Source: Iris pallida
Lineage: Eukaryota > Streptophyta > Magnoliopsida > Asparagales > Iridaceae
Direction of reading: 5' to 3'
DNA: 64,000 nucleotides
Assembly (NCBI GenBank): GCA_029216955.1
Contig: JANAVB010012151.1
Coordinates: 15,001-79,000, forward strand
In this document: one piece after another, positions 10,461-20,402 of the stretch
How positions within the stretch are numbered: position 1 is the first letter of the stretch
Layout: each line of letters begins with the position of its first letter
Translations under genes and position numbers: made by a program
Notes under the pieces: generated by a model
What the model was told of the DNA's origin: nothing
Database searches by the model: none
The model's input: the letters and a program-made list of their open reading frames with translations, nothing else

Positions 10461-10988
10461 TTACTGATCACCTGGAGCTGGAGCTGGAGCCGGAGCTAGA
10501 GGAGGAACGCCACCAGATGACTGTCGTTGCAACACAAGGATCGTCTGATACTCCTCCGGTGATAGGCTGACGAGCATGTCCTCCCGTACACCGCCAGATG
10601 TAGACGATGCTCTCGGTGTACCAGATGGTCGCTCCGTACCCATCTTGAGGAACTGCTGCATCTGCTTGACCAACCGCTGCGTAGTCTCCTGCGTAGCGCG
10701 GGAAATTTGTCGCAGTGCCTCAGTCGTCTTCTCAAGCCTCTCAAAACGTGAGATGAGCACATGATCATCTGTATGCGGTTGTGACTGCGACGCTACCATC
10801 CTCTGCAGTATCTCGTCACGCAGAGCTGCGATCTGCGCATCGATACTCTGCTGGACTAACAACAACTCCTCAGTCTGTGCAGGGCCGGGCGCAGTAATGG
10901 CGGTCCTAGAGGCCTGTGACGTAATGATAGCACCATAGGTGCCCGTACCATAGTATGTACCCCTATGCATGCCACCAACGACCCTCAT
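10461..10988 (-). CDS. 175-codon ORF of the second CACTA element, coiled-coil protein of unknown function
   Basis: This is an uninterrupted ORF on the minus strand starting at an ATG at 10988. The middle (about residues 40-120) is rich in Q, E, L and R with heptad-like spacing (LLLVQQSIDAQIAALRDEIL, then RFERLEKTTEALRQI, QRLVKQMQQFLKM), suggesting a coiled coil. The end is low-complexity A/P (PLAPAPAPAPGD). CACTA elements often carry a second protein (TNPA-like) with such regions, and its place directly after the TNPD remnant in the same direction fits, but no DNA-binding motif was recognised. GC content is higher than around it. It is either an intact small CACTA protein or the 3' end of a larger one. 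Confidence 0.5.
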   Translation of the reverse strand: MRVVGGMHRGTYYGTGTYGAIITSQASRTAITAPGPAQTEELLLVQQSIDAQIAALRDEILQRMVASQSQPHTDDHVLISRFERLEKTTEALRQISRATQETTQRLVKQMQQFLKMGTERPSGTPRASSTSGGVREDMLVSLSPEEYQTILVLQRQSSGGVPPLAPAPAPAPGDQ

Positions 10989-10998
10989 CCACAGCTCG

Positions 10999-11650
10999 TC
11001 ATCTGACTGAGATCGTCATCGATAACTTGGCACCCTCCGACAAGATATATGTAATCAACTCAAGCACTCTATTGTAGCATTCTTGTGACATGTTAAAGTC
11101 AGACTTTATGCTCAAGAGCCGAGTGATCACCTCTAAGGGTGAATGGTCCTCACAACCAGGGTACAAAGGAGTCCTTGCATTATCCAGCAACTTTCTGAAC
11201 TTTGCGACATCGACATTTGGTGCCTCTCCTCAGCTGCATCACGATTGTATGGATCGAAAATAGGCCCCGTAGCGTCGAAGACCATGTTCACGTACTCATT
11301 TTCGACACCAGTTTTATTGTGGACATTCATATAAGGCTCCACATAAGGCTCCGTTTGGAATGCTAATGGTACAAGCTCTCCGTGTGCGATCTACTGGTAG
11401 TAATTCGGAAGAAAACCCTTTGTGTATAAGTGATACGTCACATCCAATTCTGGTTGAAACTTCATGATCCGATATTTTGCACACGGACACTTAACGTCTA
11501 TGTCATCCAGGGATCGAGAAAATGCCTTTACAAATTAGAGGAATTATTCTACTCCGACGATGTATTCATCTCGCATACCGTACCTGTCATCTCGAATGCG
11601 GTTGTACATCCACGAACGGTCTCGCAGCTACATGGATATAGCCATTTCTA
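10999..11650 (-). pseudogene. CACTA transposase (TNPD/Tnp2 type), N-terminal remnant
   Basis: Minus-strand frames give, in order, a transposase-associated domain (RDDRYGMRDEYIVGVE, then CPCAKY and HLYTKGFLPNYYQ-stop-IAHGE), then YMNVHNKTGVENEYVNMVFD, and after a frameshift PNVDVAKFRKLLDNARTPLYPGC and SPLEVITRLLSIKSDFN. This is the normal order at the start of plant CACTA TNPD transposases: Cys-containing associated domain, then the 'PLYPGC' block with 'RLLxIK'. At least two stops and one frameshift break it, and the DDE catalytic part is missing. The neighbouring 175-codon ORF lies directly downstream. Confidence 0.8.
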
Positions 11651-11659
11651 GATATCTGC

Positions 11660-12770
11660 AAATATGAATAAACTTTAAAACTGAAATGAATATACTACAT
11701 ACCATATACATACATTATACTGTGAGCCCCATCGGGGCCCCACCCCGAACAGCAGACCCCTAATCCTAAAACAAGTGATCCAAGAAACTAAACATGTAAT
11801 CAAGTGACATTATTACTAAACAGACTAAATGTTCTGTGTGAGATGCAGTTGAGGACATCATTGAGCTATCACGGTGTACTCCAAAACTCTGGTAAGGAAA
11901 CTCCAGTACCTATGATGTATCCGCAGTCCCGATAAGGAAAACTGTGGTAACTATGAAATCTTCGCAGCTCTGGTAATAATACAGCGATAACTATAAGGAA
12001 AAGTAGCTCATATATACGCCTAGTGACTACCCTTCTAACCCCATGCAATTGCTCGTGTCACATCCATGACACATCCAGTCTGACTCTAATAAATGATAAA
12101 TCTAGAAGTCCAGTCAAACATATACACATGAAAGTCCATCATCAAGTAAACATCTAGAGAACATAATCCGGTCGCTATATGCCATGTAATACGAAATCGT
12201 GTATCATGTCTACGTATCAGCAAGGATAATCATGAATGAGTACTGATAATAAATAGGTAAAGCATGTTGCAATATATCGAAAGTACATGACTGATAAAGA
12301 ATACATGCTTATAAATATGTAAGCCAATAGGCAAGGTATACTTTCCTGGGTTTGTCCAATGCCGCTGAGACTGCGATTCCCCGGGTTTGGTCTGGGCCTA
12401 GGTAAGACTAATGCTGCTATGGTTCTACGAAATCTACCAGAGCCTACAAACAACCAAGTATTACAAACAATATATGTACACATCTACATATAGAAACAAG
12501 GTCCTTTATGGTTTCCTTTAAGAAATATTGACTTATATAACTATTACAATAATAATATAGATAATCATAATAAGTTTGTCAAATGAGTGATTTCTTATAG
12601 TAAAAGTGGATATTTATGATCATTAAGTTTGGTTGGCTGTTTTCTTTATTAGATAAAATGGTATCAACATTTCTAACATAAAAAATTATCTTACCATGAA
12701 AATGTTAATTTTTAAAAATAAATTTGGATTTATGTTATACATAAATTTGGTTTTATCTTCCCGAATCCTA
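11660..12770. other. CACTA interior without recognisable gene
   Basis: I see no coding sequence. Near 11870-12000 there is a loose repeat of the phrase 'ctctggtaaggaaactc / cccgataaggaaaact'. On the minus strand this would be the upstream region of the transposase remnant. Confidence 0.35.
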
Positions 12771-13080
12771 ACCCTAACCCTCCCCCCCCCAGCCCCCTCC
12801 TCACCCCCAGCCGTCCTCACCCCCCTGCCCCTCCCCCCAGCCACCCTCTACTCACCACCCGACCACCCTCCGGCCCCTGCCCCTCCCCCCCAAACCACCC
12901 CCAGCCCCTCCTCTTCACCCCCAGCCGCCCTCACCCCCCTGCCCCTCTCCCTCCAGCCACCCCCCATTTACCACCACCCGCATCCCCCCCGTCCCTTACC
13001 CACCAACCACCCGCACCCCCTCCCCCCGTACCCCTCCCCCCGAGCCACCTGCACCCCCCAACCACCCACAACCAAAATAG
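12771..13080. repeat. C-rich low-complexity tract (G-rich on the minus strand)
   Basis: About 310 bp consist almost only of runs of C broken by agcc, tcacc and accac. The minus strand therefore has many runs of three or more G and may form G-quadruplexes. Open frames here (proline-rich one way, glycine-rich the other) are composition artefacts. Confidence 0.85.
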
Positions 13081-13119
13081 AGAGAGAGGGGGAGTTACAT
13101 ACCGGAGAGGGGGGGAGAG

Positions 13120-13185
13120 TTCGTCGCGCCGGAGGGGAATGTTCACCGCACCGGAGGGAAAAGTTCGCCGTGTCGGAGGGAAAAG
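13120..13185 (+). repeat. 22-bp minisatellite, three units
   Basis: Three adjacent 22-bp units of the form ttcgccg..ccggagggaaaag follow each other (13120, 13142, 13164) next to the C-rich tract. Confidence 0.8.
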
Positions 13186-13484
13186 TGAGGAGAGAGAGTG
13201 AGAGTAAAAATGGGAAATTTGGGGAAATGAATCGAGGGGCAGATTTAAATTAAAATTTAGCGACGTTGTTAGGAACGTCGCTAACTTCGTCGCTATTAGC
13301 GACGTAATGGCGACGTTTAGCAATAAAAAGCTCATTTAATTAATATACCCGCTGCCACGTCGTAATTTTCGTCGCTAATAGCGACGATTAGCGACGTTTA
13401 ACGTAAATGTCGCTAAATTGAAAGAATTAGCGACGTTTTAACTAACGTCGCTAAATTACGTCGCTAATATTGTAGATTTTAGTA

Positions 13485-13787
13485 GAGAAGAAAATCGAGG
13501 ATAAAAAAGTTAAGGGACTAGTAATTAAGTTGTTGGCTTAAAGGTCAAGGAGGACAAGCCTTTAACATGAGCAGTGCAAGATTGCCAGTACCAAGAGGAA
13601 CGACTAGAGGTAAGCATTTATAGTTTTATAATAGGAACGTTGCATAGAAAAATTCTTTCAGATTGACCATTACTTGCTTGATTTGGAGAGACCGTAGTGA
13701 CGTAGTGTACCCCTTCGAACTATTTATAGTTACGTCTGTGAGCTTTATTTTTATTTCGAGGACGAAATTCTTTTAAGGTGGGTAGAT
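13485..13787 (+). mobile_element. Interior end and polypurine tract of the short family-D element
   Basis: The end of this stretch reads ttcgaggacgaaattctttt, then aaggtgggtagat, directly before the TGTAAAC start of an LTR. This phrase is the typical tail of plant Ty3/gypsy interiors, with the polypurine tract that primes second-strand synthesis. No protein motif was found in the 300 bp before it. Confidence 0.75.
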
Positions 13788-14722
13788 TGTAAACATCCTG
13801 ATTTTTAAAATTTATTTTTGATTTTATATGATTTCTATTTATTAAATACATGTTTTATTTTTAATTATAACTATAGATGTACTATTCCGTAACTTTGATT
13901 TTTGGAGCACAACAAATGCTTCAAAATATACTTCATGAGTCTTGAAGTAGACAAGTCCACCTTCAATTTGATATATCATGTCTCATCCAAACTTTGGGTC
14001 AATTTAAGCCATTTGATCGTTTACCGTATTCTAGACCTAACTTCCAACTTGAGTTTGGAACTCGACATTGATCAAAACCATTCGATCCAACATATGATTT
14101 TGATCCATTTTGAGCCTATGACACACATACCAAGGGTGTGCCACTTAGTCAAGTTCCCATGTGCTATTTATTTGCGAAAGGCACAAGAGACTCATTAGTT
14201 GACTTTTTGGGTTCGATTTGACTAGAAAATATGTTTGGACCCTAACCTAGACAACCCCACTTGGTAGAGCCATGTTAGGTTGTCGTGACTCAGTCGAATT
14301 ATTTTGAATTTATTTTACAAGATTTTGTGTAACGAAATAGGTTTAAATACAATTTTGCATTTAAATGATCATATTTATAATTGCCTAATACTATATATAT
14401 TATTTTAGTTGAATTATAAATATATATATGCTTAGGATTTTTATTTATTTATGCTATACCAGGATTTATACACATATTTTTCATATTATCGTATGAGATT
14501 TTGTGTAATTTATATGAGCTATGATTTATATTTACATAAGGATTATATATATGTATATATTTTTTTATATATATGTATATATAAATACAATTTTGCATAA
14601 TATAGATTTGAATATACGATTTGCATAATATACAATTTTATAAATAGTCTTATACTGTTCTCGAAAAATAAAATATAGATTTGAATATACCCATATCCGT
14701 ATGTATTAATTCAAAGTTATAG

Positions 14723-14799
<77 letters not shown>

Positions 14800-16139
14800 T
14801 ATATTCTCCCTACTCTCGCAAACCGTAATGCAGCAGCAGTGGCAAGTGATCATGGCCACCGCACATCCGACCACCGTGCGGCACCCACCTTCATGACCGC
14901 CACCGCTTGACCCATCGCTACCGTCGGCACAGTGGCACGGCTAGGAATGGTCGGGCAACGCCGGCGACCACCCACGTGCGCAAAAATTCGCACAGCAGGC
15001 AGCAACAGCAAACGTACCGGCGGCCAACACCGTGGCTAACCGCCATCGTACGGCCTGACATCCCTGACGAACTCCCCTACGAGCGCTACCATTCACCCCG
15101 ACGCTCGACGCGGTCGATTCGTGCATTTTTCCCGTAATCCCGTCGTGACGCGCGTAAAACTGAATCGAAAAATTCATTTCGGAACCACAAATTTGGACGC
15201 ATTTTCGAGGCAATTTGACCATTGGATCGTCGATCTGATTATTCCATATCAATTTTGGTATATACCCCTTCACTCTCCTTAAATTTCAACTGTTAATTCG
15301 ATCGTTTGATAGACCAAAACCGGCCACCAAGTTGACCATTTGAATCACGTTTATTTTGGACAGTTTCCTGGAGCCAACTTCGTGGATTTGTTTCTCTCGT
15401 CGAAGCTCCATTTGACAAATTAACAACTCCGATGCATAGCAGGTATAACCACCTTTGACCCATAAAAATTTTAGTTCAACAGGATATCGTTTGTTTGGTT
15501 GTAATCGACGCCAAACTTGGCATCTCAAAATTGTACTTTCTAGTATGTAAAATTTGGATTTTGAACTCGGGACATCAAATTCCAAATCTTATACCACCAT
15601 TGGACTCGTAGCGTCGCTCTGGCAAATATTGACATATAATTTGTCAAATTTGAACAACTTTATCTTGGCACATTTTTGGTGCAAAGTGGGTACAACGGCG
15701 GACACCATTTTGACCCAAGATTACCGTTTAGCCCCTATGTCCAGAATTGGACTTATGGGTAGCCAAACGTAGCTATTTCTTTTATTCTGAGACTGACGAT
15801 AATGTTCGTTTTAGCATTCAGAGATGTTACGAAAGATTCACTTTTGGTGTTTCTATTGATTTGACGATTTAGTCGTGACTTGTTGTCTAGACGTCATACA
15901 ACTTCCAGACAAGTATACCTTCTCAACTTTTTACAGTTTATTTACGTGCATGCTTTCCATCATTTTTGTACATGTCTCATTTTTTCTATTATGTACCTGT
16001 AGTCTTGCAATAATTTATTTCTATGTCTTATACTTTTTATCATTTGCCTTTATCATTAGTTGTTTTTATATATTTTCACACGTGATTTCGATAATGTTAC
16101 AATTTAAATTGATGATTTCTTCCATGTTACTTTGACTTG
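13788..16139 (+). repeat. Family-D LTR, plus strand (3' LTR of the short element)
   Basis: It starts TGTAAACATCCTGATTTTT at 13788. 13900-14250 matches, in reverse complement, 62695-63100 and 32084-32490. 14800-15900 matches, in reverse complement, 56200-57640. It contains a (TA)n tract (14724-14796). The end is not a clear ...CA: at about 16139 the sequence passes into an inverted piece of the same LTR family. No coding function is claimed; several open frames here are chance. Confidence 0.65.
14724..14796. repeat. (TA)n microsatellite
   Basis: About 73 bp of pure TA. The corresponding place in the other family-D LTR copies is also a (TA)n tract, so it is part of the LTR. Confidence 0.98.
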
Positions 16140-16344
16140 ACCTTCGATCGATACTAGGATTGACTACTTGACCACTCTCTGGTTGCGACAAGATGTCGCG
16201 GTGATGGCGCGGCCAATGGAGGTGGCACGGTGGTGGTTTGCGGCACTGCCCTCGCGGCCACACTACTGCTGCTACTCGTATAAAAAGGGAGGACAGGTTT
16301 AGGGATTAGGTATTAGGTTTTTTTATTTAAGAGGTGGTGTATAG

Positions 16345-16405
<61 letters not shown>
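16140..16405 (-). repeat. Family-D LTR fragment, minus strand, ending in a (TA)n tract
   Basis: 16176-16340 aligns on the plus strand with 57535-57700 (same phrase gcggccacactactgctgct, then cgtataaaaaggg). In the element this is the antisense direction, so the LTR reads on the minus strand. It continues beyond the LINE at 22686-22889 and beyond the copia element at 31871-32545. Compared with the 5' LTR copy it is cut off here, lacking the part equivalent to 50779-57530. 16344-16405 is a (TA)n tract into which the LINE inserted. Confidence 0.6.
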
Positions 16406-16408
<3 letters not shown>

Positions 16409-16599
16409 AGAACACTAGCTTTATTGATGTATAAGGCGCAAAATGTCGATGCCTATACAAGAAGCGCACAAAGCGCCCAAAAGTCAACAAAAATAAAGGC
16501 CGAGGAGGCCAGACGCCGGACTCGCTCGCTGGGCCCTTCCCCGGGCTAGCACCGCGACCGCCATGGGCTATCTAAGGGGAGGTGGCAGCGCTTGCCGAC

Positions 16600-19500
16600 T
16601 TTGGATATCTGCTTGAGGACCTCCCTGTACAAGGAGTTTTAGTTGTACGCCCGTCCATCGTACCTGAATTTGTTTCGGTTCTTCCATAGGACCCAGATGC
16701 CCGTAGCTGCGACGATCTGATGTCCATGAGACTTTTCCCAAATGGCTATTAGATCGTTGAAGCCGTCGGCCGGATGAGTAAGATTACAATTGGTAGCCAG
16801 GTTGGTCCAGATCTGCGTAGCGAGGTCCCCGAAGAGCATGACGTGTTCCGCGGTTTCGAATTTATGGGCTGTGCAGCAGTAACAGCTAGAGGCCAGGCTG
16901 AAGCCAATGGTTGTAAGGGCATCATCGGTGGAGAGCTTTCTGCGCTACGCACTCAAATCAAAATTGACTATTTGAGGGGAATACAGGATTACCAAAAGGG
17001 GGTGGTGCAAGGGGCCGGCGTGCCGATGCCTCTGGCCGCGGTCCTAGCGGAGGCCAATGAGAGAACACCGTTGGGATTGTAGGACAACTGAAGAGTGTCA
17101 GGGTCATCGTCGAGATGAACATTAGCGGGCATAAGACTGTAGACCGCCCTCGGCCCATGCCAATCTTCCACTCTGTCCCATCTCCAACCAGAGTTGCTGT
17201 CGTATAAGTCTCGGATCGAGCTGTTGTGGGGGGCGGCCGAGGTAGAAAGAAGGATTGTATCTCCAAGCTACCGTTCGTAGGTCATCGACGAGCATCCATT
17301 ACCAAGCTGCAGGAGGATGAGTGGTTCGGTGAGTTGACGGCCGAGAAGGATGCGTCTCCAGGTTGCGGAGGATCTGGAATTGGAAACGACAATTGAAGGG
17401 TGGGAGTATCGGAAGTATCTGGCCTTCATGAAGCAATTCCAGAGTAATTCTCCCGAGCGAAGTTTCCACCATAGCTTCATGGAGAAGGCGTCAACGATAT
17501 GATGTAATCTGCTGAACCCCAGCCCTCCTTGATCGGTCAGCTTGGCCATCGATTTCCAACTGGCCCAGTGGTGCTTGTTCTTGCCATCTATGTGTCCCCA
17601 AAAGAAGTTAGAGAAGAGCGCTTCTAATGAGGACAACACCTTCCTAGAGGGAAGAAGACAACAAGGGTGTAGATGGGGATGGAGGAGAGGACGTGCTTGA
17701 TAAGGATCATCTTACCTCTGGAGAGAGGGTTGCGTTATGCCAACCCTCTATTTTTTTCCTGATTCTGCTCATAATGCCGTCGAAGATGCCCGAACTCGAT
17801 TTCTCGTACACCAGCGGGCAACCCAAGTAGTTGAATGGCGGGTATACGGTTGAAAAGGAGGTCAGGTTGGCGAGAGAAGCTGAGTGGATCCTATCAACTT
17901 TGTGATGGGTGTAGATGACACTTTTAGAAGAGTTGACTCATTGACCCGAGCATCTGGTGTATCTCTCAAGCGTACTGCTGACAACCTCCACAGAACTGAT
18001 GTCTCCGGAGAAGAAAATGTGGATGTCGTCGGCATAGGCTAGGTGAGTGATTATGGGACACCCGCTGGTGGTGTGGAAATGGTGGAAACCGGGAGTGTTC
18101 CGTAAAAAGTTGAGGTTTCTGCTGAGCACTTCGGCTACGATGATGAAGATGGTTGAGGATAGGGGGTCTTCCTGTCTGACGCCAAGACTGGATTTAAAGA
18201 AACCCTCCGCTTGCCCGTTGATGATAGTAAAGAACCAAGAGGTTCTAATGAATCGGAAGATGATGTCGGTCCAAGGCTCCGAGAAGCCGAAGGCCCTGAG
18301 CACCCAGATCAAGAATTGCTAGTTCAGACGGTCATAGGCTTTCTCCATGTCAATTTTGATGGCCACGTTCCCGCCTCTGGACGAGAATTTCAAGCAAGTG
18401 ATCATCTCTTGTGCCAGAAGGATGTTGTCAGTAATGTTCTGCCCCATGACGAAGCCACTTTGTTCCTCGGAGATGATCTTGGGGAGGAGAGGGGACATGC
18501 GGCTAGCGATGATCTTTGTGATGATATTATTGCTGAAGGTGCATAAGCTGATTGGGCAGAAATCTCTAAAGGTCTTCGGGTTGTCTATTTTTGGTATGAG
18601 GATGAGGTTGGCACAGAAAATAGAACTGGGGTACTTCGCCCCCAAAAAAATGCAATTGCCACCTCGTGGAAGTCTGGTTCAATGATATCCAAACAGGAAC
18701 GAAAGAAGACGCCGGAGAAGCCATCTGGCCCGGGAGCACTGTGTTCACTAAGAGCCAAGACAGCGGATCTGACTTCTTCCGTAGAAGGGGCGTAAGGAGC
18801 AGCTTGTTCTTTCGATCGTTGATCAAGCTGGGGATCTTGGCGAGAAGGTCCACATCCTTGACGATGACTTCTTTGGTAAAAAGTTTGGAGTAGAAGTTCG
18901 CAGCTGCATCTTGGATGCCCCGTTGATCCTTGACGACCAAGCCGTTATCGTTGGAGATTTGGTAAAGATGGAGCTAACGTCTGCGGCCATTGACGCATGA
19001 ATGAAAGAAGCTAGAATTCTTGTCTCCCTCGGTATCCCAGGTGAGTCTGGCTTTCTGTTTCCAGAATTCAGTTTCCACCTTAATATGGGATTTAAGGAGT
19101 GCTCTGGTGAGGTTGAGCGCGGTTCGAGTCTCCGGTGATCGGTCCGTGGCGTAGTGAGACTCAGCACGGGTGACGTCATCTTCCGTCTCTTTAATGGCCT
19201 GGAAAATATTGTGGAAAGCGCTCTTGCTCCAAGACGCTAAGGCTTTCTTGGTAGCCATGAGTTTGTTCGCTACTCGAGTAAGGGGGTCGGGATCGTTAGT
19301 GGATCTCCAGGCCGAGGCCACTATATTTCGGAATTGCGGATGAAGTTGCCAGAAGTCCAAGAACCTGAAGGGTTTCTTGATGTGGGTGGAATTGCTGTTA
19401 ATCTCAATCAGGAGGGGGGAGTAGTCCGACTCGGTGGTTTTCAGGTGGGATAGGATGGAGATAACTCCTATGTCAGACCAGCGGTTGTTGACCAAGGCAC

Positions 19501-20082
19501 GGTCCAGGAAGAAGTATTGTCGGCGGTCGTCGTCCTGCATGTTGCACCAGGTAAAGGCATTAACAGAGAAAGGGAGGGGTGTCATGTGTGCATTGAAGAT
19601 GAAGTTGTTGAAGTAGTTCATTGCCGACTGGGGCGGGCAACCTCCAGACTTCTCTTTTCTGCTCGAGATCGTGTTGAAATCTCCAATGCAGATCTACGGA
19701 AGATTATGGAGTTATAAGTGGGTGTCTATCAAAGTGTCCCAGAGAAGCTTGCATTTTGGGATGTCGCAGCTACCGTAGATAGCTGAAAGAAGGCAGCGGG
19801 ACGTGAGAGCAGGGTGCTCCACCCAGCAGGATAGCGCCTGACTAGAATTATGGATGATACCAAACAGGATTTTGGAGCCGAAGAGGATCCAAATGTCGTT
19901 ATATTCGGCGACGCAGGACAGGAAGTCGAGTTGGAGCTGGATGAATTTGAGTCTTTTTTTAGAGATTTTGGGTTCGATGATGATAAGGATGTCAATTCGA
20001 TGGATTTTTATGAGGCTTTGAATCTCCTTTGAGTGGGTTTATTGTCCAGCCCTTTCACATTCCACGCGAGGATGTTTAACAT
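16600..20082 (-). pseudogene. LINE ORF2: AP-like endonuclease and reverse transcriptase, broken
   Basis: The start ATG is at 20082, opening with ILAWNVKGLDN, the usual first motif of the L1 endonuclease. Further along are IGDFNTI (near 19690-19667), FTWCNMQ, LDRALVN and ESDYSPLL, which are endonuclease motifs. The RT follows: LILIPKIDNP, CPISLC, SGFVMGQNITDNIL, KIDMEKAYDRLN, GVRQEDPLS and YADD (18025-18036). The C-terminal part has FFWGHIDGKNKHHWASWK, GGLGFSRLHHI and near 16830-16650 a zf-RVT-like stretch (IWVLWKNRNKFRYDG). The protein would copy element RNA at a nicked target. Several frameshifts and stops interrupt it, for example shortly after the start and after NGRRR near 18975. 'RQEDPLS' carries E where the family usually has GDPLS. 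Confidence 0.9.
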
Positions 20083-20402
20083 TGGGGTGGTGATGAGGGT
20101 GGGGGTTGTTGAGTTTTGCGGCCGACCGTATGGTCATGATCGAGGACTCTAGGTTAAGTTTTTTCTTCTTATGGTGGGAGTTTTTGGAGGATCCCCGAGT
20201 CTGAGCTGTGGGATCCTCCCCTGCAACTGTCAACCTTTGTGTATTGGTTCCTATGTGTTCCGACGGTGTGGATGCCGCCTCTATCTCTACATCAGCAAGC
20301 GTACAGAGAGGGTTGTGGGGATCCGGGAATCCTGCTTCTTTCGCTTGTGTGATCCTAAGTATCGCTGCTGGGCCAAAGATAGCCAGATCGCCTAATGTGG
20401 GG

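Larger units (their letters stand above)
9778..13484 (-). mobile_element. Second CACTA transposon, deletion derivative with transposase remnants
   Basis: The left end starts CACTACAAAAATTTATCAG at 9778. The right end near 13460-13484 reads cgtcgctaatattgtagattttagtag, an imperfect inverted match, so the exact right boundary is uncertain by a few bases. Both ends carry many agcgacgt / acgtcgct motifs (9795-10170 and 13255-13465). The interior, on the minus strand, holds the N-terminal part of a TNPD-type transposase (about 11650-10999) and a 175-codon ORF (10988-10461). The catalytic DDE core of the transposase was not found, so the copy cannot be autonomous. It sits in the interior of the short family-D element. 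Confidence 0.8.

Noticed and set aside
12765..12785. Telomere-like cctaaccctaaccct
   Set aside because: Only about two units inside a CACTA element; not a telomere tract.
12696..13335. Long proline-rich and glycine-rich open frames
   Set aside because: They follow from the C-rich tract; both strands are open and there is no domain.
14650..14874. Open frame rich in I and Y
   Set aside because: Product of the (TA)n microsatellite; the same holds at 16334-16549, 22502-22819, 58115-58306 and 62011-62404.
14907..15273. Open frames on both strands in the plus-strand LTR
   Set aside because: This is the inverted counterpart of 57000-57500; no domain and not conserved between the two copies.
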